From DATAES01 sp963802415 (GTDB taxonomy: Bacteria; Actinomycetota; Acidimicrobiia; Acidimicrobiales; JACDCH01): DNA of 64,000 nucleotides. Shown in pieces: positions 24,227 through 34,195 of this stretch. Both the position numbers and the translations under genes were made by a program. Below the pieces are notes generated by a model, which did not search any database, was not told where the DNA came from, and saw only the letters and a list, made by a program, of their open reading frames with translations. The stretch lies in contig CAWDIH010000001.1 of NCBI GenBank assembly GCA_963802415.1, positions 1,426,001-1,490,000 on the forward strand, given 5' to 3'. Positions within the stretch are counted from its first letter, which is position 1; every line of letters begins with the position of its first letter.

Positions 24227-25054
24227 AGTCACGGCAGGACGGATCGGGACCTCGCTGAGCGTCGCGAAGCCGACGTGGAACGCGGCCACGTCGGTCGATC
24301 CCGCAGTTGCAGTCGACGTGCAGTCGGCCGGCGCCACGGCGGCATCGGTCGGCGCGGTCGCATCCGCGGGGACGTTCACCTGGCCCCGAACGTTTCCGGC
24401 TGCGCAGGTGGGGACGTTGAGATTCGAGACCGAGGTCGGCGGAGAGTGCGACGAGAGCAACGTGTCCCGGTGGTCGCGCAGCCACGAGACGGCGGCGTCG
24501 ACTGCGGTGTTGAAGTCGATCGGACTACCCGTGCCGGCGCTCACCGCGAGCGCGGGGATGCCGTGTTGCGCGGCGGCGCGCGCCGCTCCGACCGTGCCCG
24601 AGATGTCGACGACCGGCCCGAGGTTCTGGCCGGCGTTCGCTCCCGACACGACGAGGTCGGGCGGCGCGGTCAAGACGTTGGACAGTCCGTAGTCGACCGA
24701 GTCCGCCGGGAAGCCCTGGACTGCCGTAGCCGGGAAACCGCTCGCAGTGGTCGCCGGTGTGGCGGTGAGCGTTCCCGCCGTCGTCCTGCCTCCGGATCCG
24801 CTCTGGTTGGTTGCGGGCGCGACGACTGTCACTTCCGTTGCGGGCTCGGCCGCAAGGGCTCGGACGAGGGCGTCGATACCGGGCGCGGCGACGCCGTCGT
24901 CGTTGCTGACGAGGATGCGGAGCGGGCGAACCGGGGCGGCTGGCGACGTGCTCGCGCTCGATGCCGCGCTTGGAGACTTGCTGTCGCTGCTGCAGCCGAC
25001 GAGCAGGAGCCAGGCGGCAAGCGCAGTCGCAAGGAGTTGGCGGGTGACTCGCAC
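24215..25054 (-). CDS. SurE-family 5'/3'-nucleotidase as an exported lipoprotein
   Basis: SurE enzymes are metal-dependent phosphatases of nucleoside monophosphates, normally cytosolic. This one starts with a lipoprotein signal (RQLLATALAAWLLLVGC, acylated Cys21) and a Ser/Ala/Pro linker. The SurE core follows: LVSNDDGVAAPGIDALV with N51-D52-D53-G54, VVAPATNQSGSG, DLVVSGANAGQNLG and ISGTVGAA. The metal ligands D52, D53 and the Ser/Asn residues are present, so activity is plausible outside the membrane. GTG 25054 is chosen because it begins the signal peptide. It is divergent from a phosphoribosyltransferase. Confidence 0.85.
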   Translation of the reverse strand: MRVTRQLLATALAAWLLLVGCSSDSKSPSAASSASTSPAAPVRPLRILVSNDDGVAAPGIDALVRALAAEPATEVTVVAPATNQSGSGGRTTAGTLTATPATTASGFPATAVQGFPADSVDYGLSNVLTAPPDLVVSGANAGQNLGPVVDISGTVGAARAAAQHGIPALAVSAGTGSPIDFNTAVDAAVSWLRDHRDTLLSSHSPPTSVSNLNVPTCAAGNVRGQVNVPADATAPTDAAVAPADCTSTATAGSTDVAAFHVGFATLSEVPIRPAVTSGG

Positions 25055-25102
25055 GGGCAGGCTTTCTAGTGTCTCCAGCGCCCCGGTCCGGAGGAGGTCG
25101 GC

Positions 25103-25741
25103 ATGGCCTTCAAGAATCGAGAGGACGCAGGCCGCAGGCTCGCGACGCGGCTGGCATCCTGGCACGACGAGGACGTCGTCGTGCTCGGTCTGCCGCGAGG
25201 GGGCGTTCCCGTCGCCTACGAGGTCGCGCTCGCGCTCGATGCCCCGCTCGATGTGATCATCGTCCGCAAGCTCGGCGTCCCGGTCCAGCCGGAGCTCGGC
25301 ATGGGCGCGCTCGGCGAAGACGGCGTGCGCGTCCTCAACGCGGAGATCATCGATCTGGCGCGCGTCAGTGCGGACGAGCTCGAGGCGGTCGAGCGCCGGG
25401 AACGGGCAGAGGTCGAGCGGCGGTCACGGCAGTTCCGTGGTGGCCGCCCTCGGGTGCCGCTGAACGACCGGGTCGTCGTCATCATCGACGACGGAATCGC
25501 CACCGGCTCGACGGCCCGGGCCGCGTGCGAGGTCGCCAGGGCCCACGGAGCCCGCAAGGTCGTGCTGGCAACGCCCGTGGCGCCGCCCGCCGCGGTCTAC
25601 GAGCTTCGGAATGCGGCCGACGAGGTGGTGGTGCTCGAGACGCCCGATCACTTCTTCGCCATCGGCCAGTGGTACGCCGACTTCACCCAGACCCCGGATC
25701 GCGAGGTGACCGACCTGCTCGAACGGGCCGCCGACCGCTGA
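25103..25741 (+). CDS. Phosphoribosyltransferase-like protein
   Basis: The protein has 212 residues. The PRPP-binding motif VVIIDDGIATGSTAR is at about residues 125-139. The N-terminal flap region has VLGLPRGGVPVAYEVALAL and DVIIVRKLGVPVQPELGMGA, the pattern of the stand-alone PRTase family found beside dienelactone hydrolases or erythromycin-esterase genes. GGAGGAGG precedes ATG 25103. Substrate base unknown; some members may be regulatory rather than catalytic. Confidence 0.85.
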   Translation: MAFKNREDAGRRLATRLASWHDEDVVVLGLPRGGVPVAYEVALALDAPLDVIIVRKLGVPVQPELGMGALGEDGVRVLNAEIIDLARVSADELEAVERRERAEVERRSRQFRGGRPRVPLNDRVVVIIDDGIATGSTARAACEVARAHGARKVVLATPVAPPAAVYELRNAADEVVVLETPDHFFAIGQWYADFTQTPDREVTDLLERAADR

Positions 25742-25791
25742 CGCTCGCGGCCTCACCGCCCGCGTTTCGTGCCGGGGAGGGTCTCGGACTT

Positions 25792-25808
25792 CGTTCGGTA
25801 ACCTAACG
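25792..25808. promoter_or_regulatory. MarR-type operator next to the marR start
   Basis: CGTTCGGTAACCTAACG is a near-perfect palindrome (seven of eight pairs around a central A). It ends two bases before the GTG at 25811. A repressor bound here would block initiation of its own gene and of the ABC exporter behind it. Confidence 0.6.
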
Positions 25809-25810
25809 AT

Positions 25811-26254
25811 GTGGGTGGCGAACGGCATGCAGCAGAGTCGGACGAGCTGGCGGCGGTCCGGGCGCTCGCGTTCGGGGCGCGTCTGCTCGAGCGGGCGCTC
25901 GACGACATGACCTTGCCCCAGTTCCGCGTCCTGTCCCTGATCGCGTCGTCACCGGAGCGGGCGAGCCGCATCGCCGAGAAGGCGGCGGTGTCCCGGCCTT
26001 CGCTCACCGGCGTGCTCGACGGCCTGGAGAGCCGCGGCTGGGTCCGCCGCGTCGAAGTCGACGGCGATCGCAGGGGCGTCGGTCTCGAAGTCACCCGCGA
26101 AGGTCGCGCCGCGTTGCGGACCGCGGAAACCGCCGCACAGGCCCGACTCGACCACGTCCTCTCGGAGATTCCTGCCGATCAACGTCACGCCGTCATCGTC
26201 GGACTGAACGCCTTGCGGGGCGCCTTTACCGCGTTGCGAGCGCCGGCAACGTGA
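25811..26254 (+). CDS. MarR-family transcriptional regulator
   Basis: The protein has 147 residues. Winged helix: LPQFRVLSLIASSPERASRIAEKAAVS, PSLTGVLDGLESRGWVRRVEVDGDRRGV and LEVTREGRAALR. The GTG start is only two bases downstream of a palindrome, so the transcript may be leaderless. The stop overlaps the ABC exporter start by four bases (GTGA), the typical arrangement of a MarR repressor with the efflux pump it controls. The inducer is probably a pump substrate (inference). Confidence 0.88.
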   Translation: MGGERHAAESDELAAVRALAFGARLLERALDDMTLPQFRVLSLIASSPERASRIAEKAAVSRPSLTGVLDGLESRGWVRRVEVDGDRRGVGLEVTREGRAALRTAETAAQARLDHVLSEIPADQRHAVIVGLNALRGAFTALRAPAT

Positions 26255-29200
26255 GCAACCGCCCGCTGCCGCTCGATCGTCGGACGCCGGAGCCCGCGCC
26301 GCCGGAAGCGGGCGGATGGATGCGCCGCTTGGCGCCGTTCATGCTCGCGCACAAGCGCAATGTCGCGATCGCGTTCGGTGTCTCGGTCCTCGGCATGGCG
26401 GTAAGCGCACTGACGCCGCTTGTCGAGAAGGTGATCATCGACGACGTGATAGGCCAGCGGACGCGTCCACTGGCTCCGTGGCTGGCCATCCTCGTCCTCG
26501 CTGGATTCATCGGCTTCGGTACCGCCTACGTCCGTCGGTTCGTCGGTGGCCGCGTCAGCCTCGACGTGCAGTACGACCTGCGCAATGCGGTGTACGAACG
26601 GTTGCAGCGACTCGACTTTGCGAGCCACGACCAGATGCAGACCGGTCAACTCGTCTCGCGGGCCAACAGCGACGTCGCGCTCCTGCAAGGCCTGCTGATG
26701 TTCCTGCCGATCATGCTCGGCAACCTCGTCATGCTGGTGCTGTCGATCGTTGTGATGGCGTACTTGTCGCCGCCACTCACGATCGTGGCGCTGTTGATGG
26801 TGCCGGCCATCATGTTCGTCGCGTTCCGTCTTCGATCGAGCATCTTCCCGGCCAGCTGGGACGCGCAGCAGCGCGCCGGCGAAGTTGCAGGCGTGGTCGA
26901 CGAAGCCGTCACAGGCGTGCGCGTCGTCAAGGGGTTCGGCCAAGAGGAACGGGAGTTGGGTCACCTCGCCGAGACCAGCAAGGAGCTGTACAGATCGCGG
27001 GTCCGGCTCATCCGACTCCAAGCGCGGTACACGCCGCTGCTCCAGTCGATTCCGGTGTTTGCGCAGGTCGCGGTGCTGGCTTTCGGCGGTTGGCTGGCGA
27101 TCAACGGCCACGTCAGCCTGGGTACGTTCTTCGCGTTCTCGTCGTACATGGTGCAGCTCGTTGCGCCGGCGCGGATGTTCGCGATGCTCGTCGCCGTCGG
27201 CCAGCAGGCGCGCGCCGGCGGCGAGCGCATCCTCGATCTGCTCGACGCGAACCCGAAGATCGTCGAGCGCCAGGACGCGATCGCGCTACCAGCCGTCACC
27301 GGCGATGTGCACTTCTCGGACGTGCGGTTCGGCTATACGAAGAGCGAAGCGGTGCTCGACGGGTTCGAGCTGCATGTCACGTCGGGCGAGACCGTTGCTC
27401 TCGTGGGAGCGAGTGGATCAGGCAAGTCCACCGTCGCTTTGCTGCTGCCCCGCTTCTACGACGTGTCCGAGGGACGCGTGACGATCGACGACATCGATGT
27501 TCGCGACGTCACCTTCGATTCGTTGCGGCGTCAGGTGGGCGTCGTGTTCGAAGAGAGCTTCCTGTTCTCCGACACGGTGCGAGCGAACATCGCGTACGGA
27601 CGCCCGGACGTGTCCGACGCCGAGGTCGAGGCCGCTGCTCGGGCGGCCGAAGCCCACGAGTTCATCCTCGAACTGCCCGACGGGTACGACACCGTGGTCG
27701 GCGAGCGCGGTCTCACCCTGTCCGGCGGACAGCGCCAGCGCGTCGCGCTCGCCCGGGCCATCATCACCGACCCACGCGTGCTGATCCTCGACGACGCGAC
27801 CTCTTCGGTCGACTCGGAGACCGAAGAAGAGATCCACACCACCCTTCGGTCCCTCATGGCGGGACGGACGACCCTGTTGGTCGCGCACCGCCGATCGACC
27901 CTCCGTCTCGCCGATCGCATCGTCGTGGTCGATCACGGACACGTCGCCGACTCCGGCACCCACGAAGAGCTACTAGCCCGTTCGATTCTGTACCGCGCCC
28001 TCCTGGCCGGACCAGGCGACGACATCGAAGAAGAGGACGACGAGCTCTCCGACGAACTCGGGGTCGGCGTGGCCGCCCTGGCGGCCACGGCGCACCAACA
28101 TTCGGACGGGAACGGCCGGGGTAGCGGGATCACCGCGAGCGCGTGGACGGGAACCGACGGCGCCGACGGCTCGCAGCGGGCGACGGCAACAGCGGCCGGC
28201 CCGGCTCGGTTCGGTCCGGGCGCCGGCGGTGGTGGTGGCGGGATGATCGGCATGAACCTCGCGCCCACGCCCGAGTTGCTCGCCGCGCTCGACCGGTTGC
28301 CGGCTGCTGACGACGAGCCCGACGTGGACCTGGCCGCGGAAGCTGCCGCCGACCCGGGACGGTTCAGCCTCCGAGCTCTGCTTCATCGCTACCGCAGGGG
28401 ACTCGCCATCGGGCTCGCACTGGTCGTGTTCGACACGTTCCTCGTCCTGCTCGGACCGTTCCTCATCCACAGCGGCATCGACCGGGGCGTCTCCGTCGCC
28501 GACGAGCGCGCCCTGTGGATCGCGTCGTTCCTGTTCTTCATCGCCGCCGTCGGTGATCTGATCGTGACGACCGCATACACGGTTGTCACCGGTCGGACCG
28601 CGGAGCGTCTGCTCTACGCGCTGCGGATCCGCGTCTTCGCGCACCTGCAGCGGCTGTCGCTCGACTACTACGACCGCGAGCTCGGCGGCCGCATCATGAC
28701 GCGTATGACGACGGACATCGAAGCGCTGTCGCAGCTACTGCAGACCGGCTTGATCAACGCGGTCGTCAGCGTGTTCACGTGCGTGGGCGTGTTCGTGTTC
28801 CTGATCATTCTGTCCCCGCCACTCGCACTGGTCGCCGCGACCGTCATCCCGCCACTGCTCGCGGCCACCTGGTGGTATCGCCGGCGGTCGAGCCTCGCGT
28901 ACGCCGCGGGCGAGGACATCGATCGCGACCGTCAACGCGAACCTCCAAGAGAGCCTCTCCGGGGTACGGGTGGCCCAGGCATACGTTCGCGAGGACCGCA
29001 ACATCAGCGGCTTCCGAGGCGTCAACAGCGAGTACCTCGACGCGCGGCTCGACGCGCAGCGTTTGATCGCGATCTACTTCCCGTTCGTCCTGCTGCTGTC
29101 CGACATCGGAGCCGCGGTCGTACTGGGCGCGGGATCGGCCTTTGTCGCCCACGGCACCGTGTCCGCCGGTGTCCTGATCGCGTTCCTTCTGTACCTCGAT

Positions 29201-30109
29201 CAGTTCTTCTCGCCGATCCAGCAGCTCTCGCAGGTGTTCGACATGTGGCAGCAAGCGGGCGCGTCGATGCACATGGTCAATGAGCTCATGGCCACACCGA
29301 CGGGCACCCCTGAACCTTCGGACCCCGTCGAACCCGGCCGCCTCGAGGGCCGCATCTCGTTCACGGGCGTGCGGTTCTCCTACCCGGGTGTCGCCGGTAG
29401 CGAGGCCATCGCCGGTGTCGACCTCGAGATCGCGCCGGGCGAGCGCGTCGCGCTGGTCGGCGAGACCGGGGCGGGCAAGTCGACGATCGTCAAGCTGGTG
29501 GCGAGGTTCTACGATCCGACCGCGGGCACGGTCCTCGTCGACGGTACAGACCTCCGCGCCTTCGACCTGGGCGCGTATCGGCGCCAGCTGGGCGTGGTGC
29601 CACAGGAAGCGTTCCTGTTCACCGGGACCATCCGCGACAACATCGCGTATGGACGCCCCGATGCATCCGATGCCGAGGTCGAGCGAGCCGCTCGTGCGGT
29701 CGGCGCGCACGACTTCATCGCGACCCTGCCCGGCGGTTATCTCGCTCCGGTGAGCGAGCGCGGGCGCTCGCTCTCGTCCGGCCAGCGGCAACTGATCGCG
29801 CTCGCTCGGGCCCGGCTCGTCGACCCACCCATCCTGCTGCTCGACGAAGCGACCTCGAACCTCGACCTCGCCACCGAAGCGCGCGTGCAGCGGGCCATGG
29901 GGATCGTCGCCGAAGGGCGCACGACGATCCTCGTCGCACACCGGTTGCCCACGGCCCGCACGGCGGACCGCATCCTCGTCATCGATCGAGGGCGCGTCGT
30001 CGAGGAGGGAACCCACAAAACGCTCGTCGCCGCGGGCGGCCGCTACGCCGATATGTGGCAGTCGTTCGCCGAAACAGGGACGGACGAGTTCGCCGCCGCG
30101 GCGGACTGA
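26251..30109 (+). CDS. Fused two-unit ABC exporter (TMD-NBD-TMD-NBD, frameshifted)
   Basis: About 1285 residues hold two complete exporter half-units in one chain, as in mycobacterial Rv0194. Unit 1: a six-helix TMD, then an NBD with Walker A GASGSGKST, signature LSGGQRQR and Walker B LILDDATSS. Unit 2: a TMD, then an NBD with GETGAGKST, LSSGQRQL and LLLDEATSN. NBD1 lacks the catalytic Glu (Asp515 instead) and has Glu in the Q-loop position (VVFEESFLF), so one ATP site is degenerate. An acidic and Gly-rich linker (about residues 590-690) joins the units and contains a palindromic repeat. One indel near 28925 breaks the frame. The gene is coupled to marR. Drug or lipid export is likely. Confidence 0.88.
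28069..28103. repeat. Palindromic element with CGCACCAACATTC tail, copy 2 (inside ABC gene)
   Basis: Perfect arms GTGGCCGCC (28069-28077) and GGCGGCCAC (28080-28088), then the tail. 28081-28103 is identical over 23 bases to 54391-54413. It lies in frame in the linker of the ABC exporter and encodes part of VAALAATAHQHSDG. Confidence 0.6.
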
Positions 30110-30113
30110 GCGC

Positions 30114-30755
30114 TCAGGCGACCGGGCGTCCGGTGAACGACGGGTGCCGCAGCACGACCGACGTCGCTTGCGCACGGTTGCCCACGCCCAGCTTGCGATA
30201 GCCCCGCTTGAGGTGGGTCTTCACGGTGTCCTCGCTGACATACAGCGACCGCGCGATCTCGGCGTTGCGAAGGCCGGCGGCGAGGAGCACGAGACACTCG
30301 CTCTCGCGTTCGGACAATCCAAAGGTGCGCCCCGGCCAGTCGCGTCCGGTCCCGGAGGCGATCCGGCCGTGGGGCGGCGGCGACACGATCGAGGTCCCAC
30401 GAGCGATCTCCCGGAGCCGATCGGCGAGCTCGTCACTGTCGAGCGCCTTCGACAGCACCCCGTTCACGCCCTGCTGGAGCGCCCCTTCGATCAGCGGATC
30501 GGCCCACGACAGCGTGAACACGACGACATGGTGGACCAACGGCGTCGAGACGAGCGTCTTCAGCTGGTCCTGATCGACGGCCTCCCGTCCGAACGTGTCG
30601 TAGAGGACCACGTCGATCGGAACGGAGGGGGACTCCTTTCCGACGATGAGCATGTCCACGACCTCGAGGTCGTCATGGCGGCTGAGCATCGCCGCCAGTC
30701 CGGCCACGACGATCTCGTAGTCGTTGGCCACCGCAACGCGGATGCGTCGCTCCAC
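30114..30755 (-). CDS. NarL/LuxR-family response regulator
   Basis: The protein has 213 residues. The receiver part keeps the phospho-acceptor Asp in VVLYDTF and Lys in GVLSKALD, although the N-terminal acidic pair is reduced to ND. The C-terminal LuxR helix-turn-helix reads LSERESECLVLLAAG, NAEIARSLYVSEDTVKTHL and YRKLGVGNRAQA. There is no kinase gene nearby. It ends four bases from the convergent ABC gene. Its neighbours on the other side are an HATPase and a SpoIIE phosphatase, so it may belong to the same stress-signalling block. Confidence 0.85.
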   Translation of the reverse strand: MERRIRVAVANDYEIVVAGLAAMLSRHDDLEVVDMLIVGKESPSVPIDVVLYDTFGREAVDQDQLKTLVSTPLVHHVVVFTLSWADPLIEGALQQGVNGVLSKALDSDELADRLREIARGTSIVSPPPHGRIASGTGRDWPGRTFGLSERESECLVLLAAGLRNAEIARSLYVSEDTVKTHLKRGYRKLGVGNRAQATSVVLRHPSFTGRPVA

Positions 30756-30889
30756 GGCCCCTGTCTACTACCGGGCTCCTCACTCCTTCGGGTGATGATG
30801 TGTCGCGCTCTGTGGGGTCGAGGACGGTACGACGATCTGGTCGATTCCAGCAAGTGTTCGCGGCTGGCCTTCTGGGTACGCGCAGGGAT

Positions 30890-31264
30890 ATGGGACTGGG
30901 AGAGCCGGTCGTGGCGATCGATCTGCCTCCCACCCCGGCCGCGCCGGGTGCGGCGCGGGCGTTCGTGCGCGACCACTGGTCGGCAGAGACCGGTCCCGAT
31001 GTGCTCGACGCGGTGGACCTGTGTGTCAGCGAGCTGGTAACGAACGCCATCGACCATGCGCGGCCGCCGTACCGGCTACGGCTGTCGGAGCGAGGGCGCA
31101 CCTTGCGCATCGAGCTCGAGGACGCAACAGTCGACGCCCCGATCGTTCGATCGCAGCACCCGTTACAAGCCCGCGGTCGGGGGATGTACCTCGTCGCGAC
31201 CCTTTCTCGGGCATGGGGCGTCCTGCCCTGCGAGCGCGGAAAGACCGTCTGGGCGGAATTCTGA
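30890..31264 (+). CDS. HATPase_c_2 (RsbW/SpoIIAB-like) anti-sigma-type protein
   Basis: The protein has 124 residues, the minimal GHKL kinase fold of anti-sigma factors: N-box CVSELVTNAIDHARPP, RIELEDATVDAPIV, and G-box RGRGMYLVATLSRAWG, ending TVWAEF. ATG 30890 gives the normal length; ATG 30800 adds 30 Arg/Ser-rich residues. It converges with a SpoIIE-type phosphatase gene that ends six bases away, the usual enzyme partners of a partner-switching module, though no STAS protein is present. Confidence 0.82.
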   Translation: MGLGEPVVAIDLPPTPAAPGAARAFVRDHWSAETGPDVLDAVDLCVSELVTNAIDHARPPYRLRLSERGRTLRIELEDATVDAPIVRSQHPLQARGRGMYLVATLSRAWGVLPCERGKTVWAEF

Positions 31265-31270
31265 AGCCAG

Positions 31271-34061
31271 CTAGTCGGGGGGCACTCGGAGCACGACGAT
31301 GGCGAGATCGTCACTCGGCTCCGGTCCTCCGAACTCCAGCACCGCCTCTTCGATCGCAGCCCCGATGCGGTCTGAATCCGAGCCGGCGCAGCTCGAGAGG
31401 ATGTCGACGAGCCGGTCGTCACCGAATTGCTCGCGGCCGCGGCGCGCTTCGGTGACGCCGTCGGTGTACACGATGTACGAGTCGCCAGGCTGGAGCAGCG
31501 TCGTCTCCTCCCAGAGCCTCACGTCGGAGAACACACCGATGAGACTGCCCGGGGTGCCAATGGATTCGATGTCGCCGTCGGCTCGCAGCACGAGGGGTGC
31601 TGGATGTCCGCCGCGGCACACCGAGATGCGAACGCCCTGCGCGGTGGGCACTACCCGGGTGTAGGCCACCGTGCAGAAGCGACCTTCGAGCTGTTGGTGG
31701 ATCATCGTCTCGTTGAGCTTGCGCAGGACCTGCGCCGGTTGACGGATGTCCATCGCGACCGAGCGGATGGTCCAGCGCGCCGTCGCGGTGACCGCCGCGG
31801 CCACTGGTCCCTTCCCGCACACGTCCCCGACGACGACCGCCCAATCGCCGCCGGTGTCGAACACGTCGTAGAAGTCGCCGCCGACTTCAAGTCCGGCGAG
31901 TGCGGGGTGATAGCGAGCGCTGACCTCGAGCCCGGGGATGTCCGGCAGGCTCGGCGGCAGGAGGCTGGTTTGCAGCGCGCGATTCAGCTCGTGGATGCGG
32001 CGACGGTCGGCCTCGGCGCGGTCGCGTCCCGTGCGCTCGCGGTCGTAGAGGACCGCGCGCGAGACGGCTTGCGCGCACTGCTCGCCGACGGCGGTGAAGA
32101 AGCGGCGTTCGTCGTCGTCGAAGGGTCGTTCGTCGGGAAAACCGAGCGCGAGCGCGCCGATCACGCGGTGCTGCGCGTGCAGAGGCAGGATGGCGAACGA
32201 CCGTCCGGTCGTGACGGCGTTCCGGAGCACCGGGAAATCGTGATCGCGTTCGGCGATGGAGTGCAGGAACACCGGTGCACCGGTGCGGACTGCTTGCGAG
32301 GCCGGCAGCGGCGCGTCGAGGTGAATCGTCTCGAAGGAGGGGTCGATGATGCCTGGGCTCGCCGTCGGCACGAGGCGCAACACCGCAGCCAGTTCGTCCA
32401 GCAGCCACAGGCCGCGCGTCGGCGCGTCGAGACCCGGCAGCGAGACGCCACGGATGACACCCGCCACTTCCCTGACGGACACTGCGCGCGCCAGGTCAGC
32501 CGACAGCGCCTGTAGCTGGCGCAACCGCTCGGCCACTGCTTCTGCCTCGGCGCGGGCGCGCTGCTGGTCGCGGTACAGCCACGCGTTGTCGAGCGAGGCG
32601 GCCGCGTACTTGGCCACTTCGGTGGCGACGGCGACGTCCCGATCGTCGAAGCGGCGCTCGGGGGAGCAGGACACCAGCGTCAGCGCGCCTTGGGTCCGTC
32701 CTCGAGCGGTCATCGGGACACTCACGAACGACGAGACGCCGAAGTTCTTCGCGATCTCGTAGTGGCGGTCATCGCGTGTTTCCGCTCGAAGGAGCTCGTC
32801 GGTCAGGTCATGGGAGAACGACGGCTTACCTTCGCGCAGCGCCTGCAGGGCGGGATGGTCGCCGTGAGGATCGGGCGCATACCGCTCCCGAAGCTCGTTC
32901 ACGAGCTCGCGCTTGGCGGGGTCCACGTGCGCGGTCGCGACCCGCCGCACCTCGTCTCCGTCAGTGACGTCGATGAGACAGACGTCGGCAAGGAACGGAA
33001 CCGCCATGTCGGCGAGCGCGGCGAGGGTTCGTTGATAATCGAGCGACGAAGACAACGTGACGGAGCACCGCGCGAGGAAATGCTCGACCTCCTGCGCGCG
33101 CCGGCGTGCCGCGATCTCCTCTTCGAGCGAGGTGTGCGCCTGCGCATTGTCGATTGCGACGCCGGCCTGTGCGGCGATCGCGCCGAGCAGCTCGGCGTCG
33201 GCAGCGCTGAACACCCCGCTCTTGCGATGACCGAAGAACAATCCGCCGAGCACGTCGCCGGCACGCGAGACCACAGGCGCTGCGAGGTACGAGCACACGT
33301 CGAGGTGACCGAGCGGCATGCCCTCGAACGGCGGGTTCTTCCCGTCAGCGCGGGTCTTGCGTCACGTCGTCGAGCCGCACGATGCCCTCGGCTCGGAACG
33401 TCGGGCCGAAGATCTCGGCGGTGCGCGGCATCAGGAAGTCGATGAAGGCCTCGCGTGGCGCCCCCGAAAGCGCGTACAGCGCGTACGCCTCACCGTCTTC
33501 ATCGACGAGGTGGTAGAAGAACGCGCCGAACTCCGCGCCCACTGCCTTTGTGGCGATGTCGATCACCGCCTGCAGCAGCGGTTCGGGATCATGGTGCTCG
33601 AGCAGCGTCTCGCCGAGCTCCCGGAACACGGCGGCGATCGTGGCCTGCTCTTGCAGCATCGACTCGACCGCTCGATCGCGGCTCCCGTCGATGCCCACAC
33701 TGACGACGCCGACGAGCGTGCCCGACTTGTCGTACAGCGGCGAGTCGATCGCACGCACGGTGATGAGCGAGCTGTCCTTGCGCAGGACGTCGAACGTGCC
33801 CTCCCACGAGGTGTTGGCCCGCAGCGCTTCCATGATCTCGTGCGCCAGCTCCGGGCTGACTGCGACGCCGGAGAACTCCGCCGACGAGCGGCCGATCAGC
33901 TCGGCAGGAGGCCAACCGTAGAGGACCTCGACGTAGCGATTGGCGAACAGGATCGTCCCGGAGAGGTCGACCGCCATGACCGCGGCCTCGACGCGATCGA
34001 GGATGTGGGTCTCGAGCCCGATGAGGGCGTCGAACGATCTGTGAGCCACCGCTTCGGGCAT
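31271..34061 (-). CDS. PAS-GAF-SpoIIE sensor phosphatase (PP2C-type, frameshifted)
   Basis: The protein has about 930 residues. It begins with a PAS domain (VAAVMAVDLSGTILFANRYVE, GWPPAELIGRS). At least two or three GAF domains follow (one spans the break at SYLAAPVVSRAGDVLGGLFFG; another has FGVSSFVSVPMTARGRTQG). The C-terminal SpoIIE/PP2C domain has LQTSLLPPSLPDIPGLEVSA, GGDFYDVF, VVVGDVCGKGPVAA, YTDGVTEAR and PSDDLAIVVL with the metal-binding Asp residues. The frame stops at 33345, but one indel joins DDVTQDPR to GKNPPFEGMPLGHLDV. It probably dephosphorylates an anti-anti-sigma factor in response to a small ligand or redox cue. Confidence 0.88.
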
Positions 34062-34138
34062 TCCGCGTCAAGGGTACAGGCCGCGTCCGGCCACCTCGGC
34101 GGGATCTGCGGTCGCTCGGTTCTGTCTTGTCCGCGTCC

Positions 34139-34163
34139 TTCCCATATCACTCTGATATGGGAA
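34139..34163. promoter_or_regulatory. Perfect 25-base palindrome, candidate operator
   Basis: Perfect 11-base arms TTCCCATATCA (34139-34149) and TGATATGGGAA (34153-34163) around CTC. AT-rich against the local background and placed between divergent genes, 33 bases before the tauE start at 34196. No cognate regulator is identified, and it differs from the LysR box at 36012-36036. Confidence 0.65.
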
Positions 34164-34195
34164 ATTGATGAAACCGGTCTTGGACAGCAAGCAAC

